This document shows, piece after piece, positions 9,001 to 14,193 of a stretch of DNA of 20,087 bases. Under the pieces are notes generated by a model. The model was given only the letters and a program-made list of their open reading frames with translations. It was not told the origin of the DNA and searched no databases. Source of the stretch: a virus; IMG/VR virus record IMGVR_UViG_3300042456_000061, positions 1-20,087 of that record; one strand, given 5' to 3'. Each line of letters begins with the position of its first letter. Position 1 is the first letter of the stretch. The position numbers were made by a program, and so were the translations under genes.

Positions 9001-9393
9001 TCAGACAACAGCGGTTGGCGTTATGGCATCGCTAAGAACGTCAGTGGCACAGTCACCATTATGTTCTACGTTCAGGACAATGGTGACTGCGTTGCAACCG
9101 GCAACGTCACTGCATATTCCGACGTCCGTCTTAAGGCCAACATCGAGACAATCCCAAGCGCGCTGGACAAACTCGACCAGATACGCGGCGTCACATACAC
9201 CCGCACGGACATGGACGACAAAGAGCGTCGGTATGCTGGTGTCATCGCGCAGGAAATCGAAGCGGTTCTGCCAGAGGCAGTTGGCGGTGATGAAGACATC
9301 AAGACCGTTGATTACAACGCGACTATCGCGCTGCTAATTCAGGCTGTAAAAGAACTCACAGATAAGGTAAAAGCGTTAGAAGCAAAGGAATAG
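3061..9393 (+). CDS. Giant modular tail fibre with S74 self-cleaving chaperone
   Basis: The protein is 2110 aa, starting at TTG 3061 (TTGA overlap with the previous stop; GAGG upstream); the early phrase TNLIPTRITGLPEYQG is a conserved-looking fibre N-terminus, which supports this start over the next ATG. Order: an anchor region (1-60); collar-type repeats with GSGLGGGGDLSANR, GTVTSV and five GGTG turns (60-990); inside these a module from VNKAYAD to FTQF (619-765) known from many phage fibres; a VGVGTTS/LTVAGG junction (about 1000-1022); then eight APIFYDSNNTAYYVDP-type motifs between beta domains (1084-1941). The end is a peptidase S74 intramolecular chaperone with S2020-D2021-x3-K2025, the known Ser/Lys self-cleavage pattern, and a closing coiled coil. 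It should form a trimer that binds the host surface. Confidence 0.93.
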   Translation: MSNVPTNLIPTRITGLPEYQGTSTLGYMPYIIDGRTFKVQFANIAAVGAVPSSREINTGSGLGGGGDLSANRTLFILPGGVDDSRLTTTGVTAGNYGAADSVPVLTVNAQGRVTAATSAPIVLANYVPTSRTITAGAGLTGGGDLSANRSFAVIFSSTTPEPLGPGSPGVSTVAARGDHVHPAVDLSDTTETQGVLPLSRGGTGNSLSPVVGAIAYSSNDALYLTPTAGTAGQVLVSGGGVAPPFWQTITGTGTVTSVSVTTANGFAGTVANASTVPAITLSTTVSGLLKGNGTEILPATAGIDYVAPGAYTASGLTLASARLLGRTTASVGAAEEISVGNGLTLASGSLVNAAPDQVVALTGGTAISVTGSYPSFTVTNTAPDQVVSLTGAGTTTVTGTYPSFTITSNDSTAGTVTSVNASGGTTGMSFTGGPITSAGTLTLNGTLAVANGGTGATDAVAALTNLGAYPASNPSGFTSNVGTVTSVSGTGTVSGLSLSGTVTSAGSLTLGGTLAVLPSNFASQTANTVLAAPNGSAGTPTFRAIVAADIPTLNQNTTGTASNVTGIVAIANGGTGASVAATARTNLSAAASGANTDITSIALTTGTISTSPVNGTDIVNKAYADSIASGINFHQSVRLATAAALPANTYNNGTSGVGATLTANANGALSVDGVAVVAGNRILVKDEAAGANNGVYVVTQVGSGSTPYILTRATDFDSAGTGVDQIDAGDFFLVTAGSTLSNTSWVQQTPLPITVGTTPITFTQFAAPVLYSAGTGLTLTGTVFSITNTGVSASTYGSASSVPVIAVNAQGQITSASSSAIAIAASQITSGALAIANGGTGATSAATALTNLGAYPASNPSGFTSNTGTVTSVNLTAGTGVSVSGGPITSSGSITVTNTAPDQVVSLTGSGATTVTGTYPNFTISSPTSGAGTVTSINVSGGTTGLTTSGGPVTSSGTITLAGTLNVANGGTGATTLSSGYVLKGNGTSAVSASVIYDDGTNVGVGTTSVSATYGKLTVAGGIRTTDDTSSKLELGRYSAGAPNSYIKLGPNSGALRVTNSDDTVDILTLTNAGSLSAVADMRAPIFYDSNDTAYYADFAGSTAIFSNGVIVAGTQGFQSRIVTVGDRNRIWSFNSADGFGLSYFQGTAGTGGASTIGLHFGTATAAASTLQVVANSYTLSLGSMRAPIFYDSDNTAYYGDFASTSSLNSLIVGTNGSGLAYDAAATGKLYFGSAGGDASTNYHITTNMENVGGNYSKLDFKWYTGQRFYAHYAYGGFRFKEITTGNTLFSVGEGDLRVRVYDSISAPIYYDSANTAYYVDPAGSSVLGIITAQSSNDAQLYLNGNGTSWAGIQWTDVSGSDNMWYNGSTSTFAIGGGGSVVANKKLHINGGTTIGSGLAATAVATNGLLIEGALNAGNGNLTPAGTTFSNVITGRGTNRVVAFDGNGTVPSVWWTNGGTAIGAIDAISGGGLAHWANNGSSWQQQMAVNYGNVTINTDIRSPIYYDSNNTTYYVDPASGSNLVGQVQINGGTTMSGGWNRALYLASQFPVIVMNSGSVKYSAIGVDYTEAQSGMVFWVNGNSADITNGSATIALRINTGNFIVANDVRATIFYDSNNSAFFLDPSSTSVLNVMRANRVQFSSGVNAVTLDNGSYQILYDPAGNAALYLGGADPANYYDNSTHYFRTRGGSNMAVMNSNGIQAPIFYDLANTGYYGDFAGTSNLFNLTISGGGNKYLQIQSTDGGEAMVRYLGATGPSWYVGKRTTSQLVDTASFHFYSESAGATVGGIDVSGNMFASTSFRAPIFYDSNNTAYYVDPASTSVLNQIQFPPNTAQISGNDTSSYGSIAIRGARNGWYGIHIQGGGNAPHLMFDGSANGGIYFEGGGRWASYYSYAANCWGFGTSATSSAYNIYCPTGVYSGGRVDGTIFYDSNNSAYYADPSGTSALSTVTFGSSPNGGGGGGRITPSTGSPYSIRQEFGSDNSGWRYGIAKNVSGTVTIMFYVQDNGDCVATGNVTAYSDVRLKANIETIPSALDKLDQIRGVTYTRTDMDDKERRYAGVIAQEIEAVLPEAVGGDEDIKTVDYNATIALLIQAVKELTDKVKALEAKE
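6310..8883 (+). repeat. Eight dispersed YDSNNTAYY protein repeats in the fibre
   Basis: The motif (A/S)PI(F/Y)YDSxNTAYYxDPA occurs eight times, starting at bases 6310, 6619, 6979, 7564, 7888, 8167, 8467 and 8836 (residues 1084, 1187, 1307, 1502, 1610, 1703, 1803 and 1926). Gaps are 93 to 195 residues and are filled by unrelated beta-rich segments. The copies differ at the base level, so they are old or under selection for the protein sequence only. They look like hinges or registers between shaft domains. Confidence 0.85.
9121..9390 (+). other. Peptidase S74 chaperone domain of fibre 1
   Basis: The released C-terminal piece would be residues 2021-2110 (90 aa), cut between S2020 and D2021 in YSDVRLK. 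The GVIAQEIEAVLPEAV phrase and the final helix VKELTDKVKALEAK are typical of this chaperone, which folds the trimer and then leaves. Confidence 0.85.
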
Positions 9394-9397
9394 TAAT

Positions 9398-9772
9398 ATG
9401 GCACTTACGTACACTTGGGCGGTAACGTCCCTGAAGAAAACCACAGACGGCAGCGTAGACAACTTTGTCGTTCAATCCACATGGACCTGCACTGGCACGG
9501 ACGAAGACGGCGACAGCGGTACCTTTAATGGTGCAACGCCATTCCCGTTGGACAGCCTCGATCCTGCCACGTTCATTCCCTATGAAGACTTGACAGAAGC
9601 CGATGTCCTTGGTTGGATAGAAGCCGTTGTTGTCGGTTCTTACAAGGAGCACGTCGATGCGCAAATCAACAAGCAGATTGCGCTAATCAAAGACCCAGTA
9701 GTGGACGTCCCCGAAGGCGATTTCCCTTGGGAAGAACCAACCCCGACACCAACACCACCACCAGCTAGTTAA
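9398..9772 (+). CDS. Small phage protein of DUF7936-like type with a proline-rich tail
   Basis: The protein is 124 aa; ATG 9398 follows AAGGA (9385-9389) at a good distance. The body is a small beta-rich domain (LTYTWAVTSLKK, then VVQSTWTCTGTDEDGDSG) followed by LTEADVLGWIEA and a helix that ends KEHVDAQINKQIALI. I recall the same arrangement, a TYTW start and an LTEA-V-GW-EA helix before a Pro-rich tail, in short proteins placed right after phage tail-fibre genes (DUF7936, name from memory). The tail here is EEPTPTPTPPPAS. It may be a fibre-associated or assembly protein; no biochemical role is known to me. Confidence 0.75.
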   Translation: MALTYTWAVTSLKKTTDGSVDNFVVQSTWTCTGTDEDGDSGTFNGATPFPLDSLDPATFIPYEDLTEADVLGWIEAVVVGSYKEHVDAQINKQIALIKDPVVDVPEGDFPWEEPTPTPTPPPAS

Positions 9773-9789
9773 ATCAAAGGAGACAGACT

Positions 9790-9987
9790 ATGAATAAAGA
9801 ACTAGACCACCTCGACGTAGACAATCAGGCTGCGCCACAGGAGCCAGTTGTAAAGTTGGAACTGGCCGTCAACGACATAAACCTCGTCCTCGCCGCATTG
9901 CAGGAGCTGCCACACAAGATAGCCGACCCGATGCTGCGCAAGATCATGGAGCAGGCAAACGCCCAGCTCGCTCCGAACGGCGCGTAA
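9790..9987 (+). CDS. Small helical phage protein of unknown function
   Basis: The protein is 65 aa, from ATG 9790 with a strong AAAGGAGA ribosome site at 9776-9783. It is acidic at the start and then forms one or two amphipathic helices: LAVNDINLVLAALQELPHK and a following IADPMLRKIMEQANAQL. Short proteins with this NLVLAALQELP pattern occur in many phage genomes, usually near structural or lysis genes, and have no assigned role. No membrane segment, no Cys. The next gene starts two bases after its stop, so they are likely translated together. Confidence 0.7.
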   Translation: MNKELDHLDVDNQAAPQEPVVKLELAVNDINLVLAALQELPHKIADPMLRKIMEQANAQLAPNGA

Positions 9988-9988
9988 C

Positions 9989-10351
9989 ATGATCGAGGAA
10001 CTCATCAGCCGCGTGTTCTACGCACGCAACGTGGCGCACTTTGAGCACTGGCGCGCCAAGGGTGATGGTAGTTTCGCAAAGCATATGGCACTGGGCGGCT
10101 TCTACGACGACGTAATCGACGCAATCGACCGTCTCGTAGAAGCCTACCAAGGCGCGTTCAGCATCATCGGGAACATACCCGCTCCCGATGTGTCTGAACG
10201 CGACGTGCTAAAGCTGCTTGAGGCCGACGCGGCATGGATTGAAGAGCATCACGAAGACATCTGTCAGGGCAACCGCGCAGTGGCTAATTTAATTGACGGT
10301 GTCACAGAAGTGTATCTGTCGGCGGTGTATAAGCTACGGAACTTGAAATGA
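9989..10351 (+). CDS. Dps/ferritin-like small protein (DUF5856-like)
   Basis: The protein is 120 aa from ATG 9989. It is all-helical by pattern. Residues H20-W21, G25, H32, G37-F38, I43-D44, D47 and E51 line up without gaps with E. coli Dps H51-W52, G56, H63, G68-F69, I74-D75, D78 and E82. These include four of the five Dps iron-oxidation residues; the fifth (D67) is G36 here, with D40/D41 nearby. I recall related phage proteins named DUF5856. At 120 aa it is shorter than Dps (about 167 aa), so a full 12-mer cage is unlikely. It may bind iron, protect DNA or do something unrelated. Overlaps the next gene by four bases (ATGA). Confidence 0.7.
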   Translation: MIEELISRVFYARNVAHFEHWRAKGDGSFAKHMALGGFYDDVIDAIDRLVEAYQGAFSIIGNIPAPDVSERDVLKLLEADAAWIEEHHEDICQGNRAVANLIDGVTEVYLSAVYKLRNLK

Positions 10352-10560
10352 ACTTCGACGTCAACACCATAGTCACTGTGCTGGCCTTCATCGGAGGCTT
10401 GATAACAGTCTGGGTCAATCTCAACAGCCGTCTGACGCTGCTTGAGGCGCGTCTTGGCTTTGGTGACGAGAAGTTCAACGCCATCGACAAGAAGTTCGAC
10501 GAGGTGATGATGCACCTCCGCCGGATTGAGGACAAACTGGATAATAAGGCGGATCGATGA
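10348..10560 (+). CDS. Small membrane-anchored coiled-coil protein
   Basis: The protein is 70 aa, starting at ATG 10348 inside the previous stop. One membrane segment covers about residues 7-23 (IVTVLAFIGGLITVWV). It is followed by a charged heptad-type coiled coil (about 24-66: LTLLEARLGFGDEK, then KKFDEVMMHLRRIEDKLD). There is no signal-peptide cleavage site and no lipobox. Such short TM-plus-coil proteins are frequent in phage lysis regions and may act as holin partners or inner-membrane spanin-like parts, but no lysis function is shown here. The stop overlaps the start of the next gene (ATGATGA), giving tight coupling to a secreted protein gene. Confidence 0.7.
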   Translation: MNFDVNTIVTVLAFIGGLITVWVNLNSRLTLLEARLGFGDEKFNAIDKKFDEVMMHLRRIEDKLDNKADR

Positions 10561-11558
10561 TGAAACGGTTTCTGTTTGGTTTTGTGGCCGCCACTAGCGC
10601 GGCTTCTCTCGTGTTCGCGCAGACCGCGCCGGTATCGGTGGCTCCGACGGAGTATATCTACAACACGACCACCAATAGCACGTCGAACAACACCAACACG
10701 TCCACCAACACGAACAACAACAATTCCACCAGCACATCGACGAACACGAATAACAACAACAACGTATCTGCCAGCACTTCGGTAAATACCAACACCAATA
10801 ACAATTTCAACACCAACGCAAGCACCAGCACGTCGGTCAACACGAACAACAACAATAACGTGAGCACGTCGGTCAACACGAACAACAATGTTTCGACGAA
10901 CACGAACATCAACCAAAATACTGGCACGATGACGAACATCAACCAGAACACCAACGTCAATTCTGGCACGATGACGAACATCAACCAGAACACCAGCACG
11001 TCTGATAATACCAATCGGAACATCAACACCGACACGAGCAACAGCACGATCAACCAGAGCGTGAACAGCAGGTCCGATAACACCAACCGGAACATCAACA
11101 ACGACACGTCGAACTCGACAATCAACAGCACGACGAACAACGTCAACCAGAACAACAACGTCAACGTCTCCGACAGCAAAAGCTATAGCGAGAACGTCTC
11201 TCGGCAGGTTATCGATCAGAACATCAAGTCGCCTCCGCCCAGCGCCATTGCGCCGTCCATGATGTCCTACAGCCAAGACCTCTGCACCACCGGCCAGTCT
11301 GGCGCAGTGCAGACGCAGATCATCGGCTTGTCGGCTGGACGCACTGTGCGCGACCAGAACTGCGAACGGATGAAGCTCTCGAAGACCTTGTACGACATGG
11401 GTATGCGCGTTGCCGCAGTGAGCCTCCTGTGCCAAGACACCCGTGTCTTTAAAGCGATGGAAATGGCTGGTACGCCTTGCCCGTTCATGGGTGCAATCGG
11501 TGAGGCTGCAACAGCGGCATGGGAAGAAAATGCTGACCGCCGCCCCGACGCAGACTAA
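10557..11558 (+). CDS. Exported Asn/Thr/Ser-rich protein with a four-Cys C-terminal domain
   Basis: The protein is 333 aa (ATG 10557, or 10560). Residues 1-21 form a clear Sec signal peptide (MMKRFLFGFVAATSAASLVFA, cut before Q22). Residues 36-205 are almost only Asn, Thr, Ser and Val, with periodic phrases such as TNINQNT, STSVNTNNN and SDNTNRNIN. Residues 206-333 form a separate domain that starts after SPPPSAIAPS and holds C243, C269, C292 and C308, which could make two disulphides in the periplasm. I do not know this combination as a named family, though the C-terminal part feels like a recurring phage domain. The Asn-rich part could be a beta-solenoid, a curli-like aggregating stretch or simple disorder. 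No fibre anchor or chaperone is present. Confidence 0.75.
   Translation: MMKRFLFGFVAATSAASLVFAQTAPVSVAPTEYIYNTTTNSTSNNTNTSTNTNNNNSTSTSTNTNNNNNVSASTSVNTNTNNNFNTNASTSTSVNTNNNNNVSTSVNTNNNVSTNTNINQNTGTMTNINQNTNVNSGTMTNINQNTSTSDNTNRNINTDTSNSTINQSVNSRSDNTNRNINNDTSNSTINSTTNNVNQNNNVNVSDSKSYSENVSRQVIDQNIKSPPPSAIAPSMMSYSQDLCTTGQSGAVQTQIIGLSAGRTVRDQNCERMKLSKTLYDMGMRVAAVSLLCQDTRVFKAMEMAGTPCPFMGAIGEAATAAWEENADRRPDAD
10662..11171 (+). repeat. Low-complexity AAC/ACG/AGC-rich coding repeat
   Basis: Irregular repeats of AACAAC, ACGAAC and ACGTCGGTCAACACGAAC encode the Asn/Thr/Ser-rich stretch (residues 36-205). Short exact copies such as ATGACGAACATCAACCAG (near 10927 and 10972) suggest growth by slippage or unequal exchange. 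Base content is highly skewed: T is rare on the + strand. Confidence 0.75.
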
Positions 11559-13179
11559 ACGTCTAATTTCGTTATTGGCTGCATTGCTGGTCAGCACATC
11601 TGCGGCTGCGCAGACTTACGAGCCTGCCTTAATCCCCCCGCAAATCAACGGCGCGCCTACCACAATGACGCCCCTCAATCTGGGTGACGATGGCACGCGG
11701 AACGTGTCTCTCGGCTTTGAGTTTGAATATTGGGGCCAGACGTTCACCGACGCGTGGGTGTCCTCCAACGGCTTTGTGTCGTTCCAGAGTGGCGCGCATC
11801 TGTGCTGCAATGGTCAGCCTATCGAAATGGCGCAGCGCAACACAATCTACGCCTACTGGTCAGACCTAATCAGCTATACGGGCAACCCATATTATCGCCG
11901 CGACGACGGCTCGATCCTATTCGGCTGGTATGGCGTGAACGAGTATGGCACGAACAACAGCAGCACCTTCGAGATTGGCCTCTTTGCCGACGGTAAGATA
12001 CAACTGAATTTCGGCAATCTGGGCTTCTCCGGTCGGCGCGACTTTACTGCGGGTCTTACCGGCCCCACTGCGGATGATAACATCCCGCTCTTCTACGGTC
12101 GCAACGCGCAGTTCCTCCAGAACCAGTCGGGCCTCTTGTCGTGGATTGCGCCTGAGCCAGAGGTTGTGCCTGTTGACTGCAACGCAACGCCCATGGACCC
12201 CACTTGCCCACCGGCATCCGTAGCCATCGATGTCGGCGCACCTGATCCTACGGAAAGCACATCGGACACTGCCGTTGCTTCAGTCGAGCAGACGCCGCAG
12301 GAAGAAGTGCAGATGGAAGATGTGGCCGAGCAGGAGATTGAAGAAGCGCAACAGGCGCTGGAAACTGCCGAAGCATCGCTCGAAGCTGACGCCGAAGCTG
12401 CCGCTGAGGAGGCTGCCGTTGAAGAGGCGGTCGAAGACGACACCGTCGAAGAACTGGTGTCGGAACAGGATTTAGAAGATATTGATGACGAGCGCCTGTC
12501 CCCTGAAGAATTGGCTGCATTGGCGGCGCAAGGCCCCGAAGATGATAAAGAAACTTTAGCCAGTGAAACCTTGGCGTCGCTGGAAGGCGCAGAGAACGCT
12601 TTGGAAAGCCAAGACGCATCGGGCGCGGAGCAAGAAGCAAATGCTACGGCGCTTGAGGAGAGCGCGCAGCAATCGGCCTTCTTCGAGGAGGCCGAACAGG
12701 CCAGCCAAGCGTCGGCCTTTGAAGGCAACGCACAATCGGTGCAGGGCTTTGCTGGCTTCCAAATGCGCGTTGATTTTGGGTCGAGTGCTTCCGTTGCAGG
12801 CGGCAGCGGTGTCGGCCTTGGTTCGTCACCGCTCGACGCCGCCATATCAGTGGGCAGCCCTGTTTCGATGGCTAATACCTTTGAAATTCTGAACAGCGTC
12901 GGCGGTCAAAGCAACGCCGCGCCCGCTGCGGCAACCGCCTCATCTGAAAAATCAGAAAACGAGATGTCAGAAGGCCAATCGGAAACCATCAATGAAATGG
13001 GGGCCGTGCCGGGCTTCGCTGCGTACACTCAGACATCCCTGCAAGATAGGGCTGACTTTTACGCAATTCGTGATATATACAGCCGACGTAGGCTGCAAGA
13101 CGCAAACTTTGAATTGTATCGACTGATGCAGACGAATGATGCCCGCTGGCAGGAGATGGTAGATGAGCAGTACAGATGA
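11530..13179 (+). CDS. Exported nidogen-like (NIDO) protein with a long acidic coiled segment
   Basis: The protein is 549 aa from ATG 11530, which overlaps the previous gene by 29 bases; an upstream in-frame extension to 11443 is rejected because only this ATG gives a proper signal peptide (KRLISLLAALLVSTSAAAQ, cut near residue 28). Residues about 45-205 look like a NIDO domain: FEFEYWGQTFTDAWVSSNGF, then NTIYAYWSDL, then GSILFGWYGVNEYG and FEIGLFADGKIQLNFG. Residues 255-400 are Glu/Ala-rich and probably coiled coil or disordered (EEAQQALETAEASLEADAEA). Residues 400-495 are Gly/Ser/Ala-rich. The C-terminal 50 residues (ADFYAIRDIYSRRRLQDANF and a final WQEMVDEQYR) resemble an end motif I recall from other phage proteins. 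NIDO domains mediate surface contacts. It should act in the periplasm or outside the cell. Confidence 0.75.
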   Translation: MLTAAPTQTKRLISLLAALLVSTSAAAQTYEPALIPPQINGAPTTMTPLNLGDDGTRNVSLGFEFEYWGQTFTDAWVSSNGFVSFQSGAHLCCNGQPIEMAQRNTIYAYWSDLISYTGNPYYRRDDGSILFGWYGVNEYGTNNSSTFEIGLFADGKIQLNFGNLGFSGRRDFTAGLTGPTADDNIPLFYGRNAQFLQNQSGLLSWIAPEPEVVPVDCNATPMDPTCPPASVAIDVGAPDPTESTSDTAVASVEQTPQEEVQMEDVAEQEIEEAQQALETAEASLEADAEAAAEEAAVEEAVEDDTVEELVSEQDLEDIDDERLSPEELAALAAQGPEDDKETLASETLASLEGAENALESQDASGAEQEANATALEESAQQSAFFEEAEQASQASAFEGNAQSVQGFAGFQMRVDFGSSASVAGGSGVGLGSSPLDAAISVGSPVSMANTFEILNSVGGQSNAAPAAATASSEKSENEMSEGQSETINEMGAVPGFAAYTQTSLQDRADFYAIRDIYSRRRLQDANFELYRLMQTNDARWQEMVDEQYR

Positions 13180-13684
13180 GGAACCCAAGGTCGCCTTTGA
13201 TGAGAGCGGCTTCAGTTTTAAGATTGGTGGCCTGAGCAGTGGCAAGATTGCCATTATCTTCGCGGCTATATCGACCATTGTCGGCGGCCTCTGGGCTGGC
13301 TTCCAAGTGTATCAGCAGTTCTTGACCATGAAGGAAGTCACAGCGGCTTATGTGCCGCCTGACCTGTCTGGCATTGAAGGACGCATTTCGGTGCTGGATG
13401 AGCGCGTCACGAGCGTCGAGCGTCTGACCAAGATTAACAGCGAAGCCCTTAATTATATGACGGGCAGCATTTCCAGCAGCGTAAGCGGGACGCGCCAAAC
13501 GGTTGACGCGGTGTCGAGCAGCGTTAGAAACAGCGATGCGCAGAACATGGCGATGCAGCGCGCCGTCATAGAGCAACTGCGTCAGCAGGATCAGGAGCAG
13601 CAGCGTCGCATCAAGGAACTTGAGGCTGAGACTGCCGAACGTATTCAAAAGACGCTGGCGAACCCGCTGGCCGGAAAGGACTGA
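13163..13684 (+). CDS. Membrane-anchored coiled-coil protein, lysis-region, possibly i-spanin-like
   Basis: The protein is 173 aa from ATG 13163, with AGGAG at 13151-13155; it overlaps the previous gene by 17 bases. A 27-residue cytoplasmic lead with KVAFDESGFSFKIGG is followed by one membrane helix (28-50, KIAIIFAAISTIVGGLW). The rest is periplasmic-type coiled coil: RISVLDERVTSVERL (about 74-90) and QRAVIEQLRQQDQEQQRRI (about 130-155). This is the shape of an inner-membrane spanin (Rz type), but no outer-membrane lipoprotein partner is visible, and Rz proteins normally have a shorter N-terminus. A structural or signalling role is also possible. The stop overlaps the next start. Confidence 0.7.
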   Translation: MSSTDEEPKVAFDESGFSFKIGGLSSGKIAIIFAAISTIVGGLWAGFQVYQQFLTMKEVTAAYVPPDLSGIEGRISVLDERVTSVERLTKINSEALNYMTGSISSSVSGTRQTVDAVSSSVRNSDAQNMAMQRAVIEQLRQQDQEQQRRIKELEAETAERIQKTLANPLAGKD

Positions 13685-14193
13685 TGATGGAAGATAAATT
13701 AATGGACGCGCGCATCAAGGCGCTCCTCATGGCCGCCCGCACGATGGCGTTTGTCATCTGCACTATTACCGTTGCCATGATTGCTGGCCTGTTCGTGTCG
13801 AACGAAGTCATCGACAACAAGGATGTGTTCGGCTTGCTGTCATACGTCATGACCTCGGTTGTCGGCGCTGTGGCTGGCTCCTACGCCACGCTGATGGGCA
13901 TGAAGGGCGAACTGGTCCCACCGCCACCGGAAGACCGCAACGACCCTGAGCCAGAAGAGCCTGCGCCAGCACCACTGCCGCCGCTCGACCTGACACCAGA
14001 GATGCAGCCTGAAGCACCAAAAACATACGACAATCCGCAGGCCACAGTCTTTATCGACGAGCCTGAAGACGACGATGATGACGATGACATGGAGCCTTGG
14101 GAGAAGTATCGCAACGATATGCGCTATGATGCGAACGGTGACGGCGTGGTGGACGAGAATGACTTTCCAGATTGGCGGAGTGCAGGGAAATGA
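13684..14193 (+). CDS. Two-TM holin-like protein with Pro-rich stretch and EF-hand/dockerin loop
   Basis: The protein is 169 aa from ATG 13684 (or 13687). Two membrane helices (about 21-38 and 49-71) near the N-terminus, directly upstream of an endolysin gene, suggest a class II holin-like topology. Residues 77-110 are rich in Pro and Glu (VPPPPEDRNDPEPEEPAPAP). There is a poly-Asp run near residue 133, then D149-A-N151-G-D153-G-V-V-D157-E-N-D160, a 12-residue calcium loop of the EF-hand/dockerin type. A 100-residue soluble tail with a calcium loop is unusual for a holin. It overlaps the endolysin gene by four bases (ATGA). Holin assignment is by shape and position only. Confidence 0.7.
   Translation: MMEDKLMDARIKALLMAARTMAFVICTITVAMIAGLFVSNEVIDNKDVFGLLSYVMTSVVGAVAGSYATLMGMKGELVPPPPEDRNDPEPEEPAPAPLPPLDLTPEMQPEAPKTYDNPQATVFIDEPEDDDDDDDMEPWEKYRNDMRYDANGDGVVDENDFPDWRSAGK

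Noticed and set aside
8675-9337. A 220-aa overlapping + strand frame in the end of fibre 1
   Set aside because: It overlaps the S74 chaperone coding in another frame, has no ribosome site and shows no recognisable domain.
3061-9393. Tape-measure protein, suggested by length alone
   Set aside because: Composition is beta-rich with S74 and YDS motifs, no long helices, and no tail-chaperone frameshift upstream.
10662-11171. CRISPR array or diversity-generating repeat, suggested by repeated AAC-rich units
   Set aside because: Units are irregular with no spacers, the frame is continuous, and no reverse transcriptase or template repeat lies in the window.
10302-11597. A 431-aa open frame on the - strand
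   Set aside because: It is antisense to the Asn/Thr/Ser-rich gene, whose AAC/ACG codons leave no stops in that frame; Val/Arg/Asp repeats only, and no start signal.
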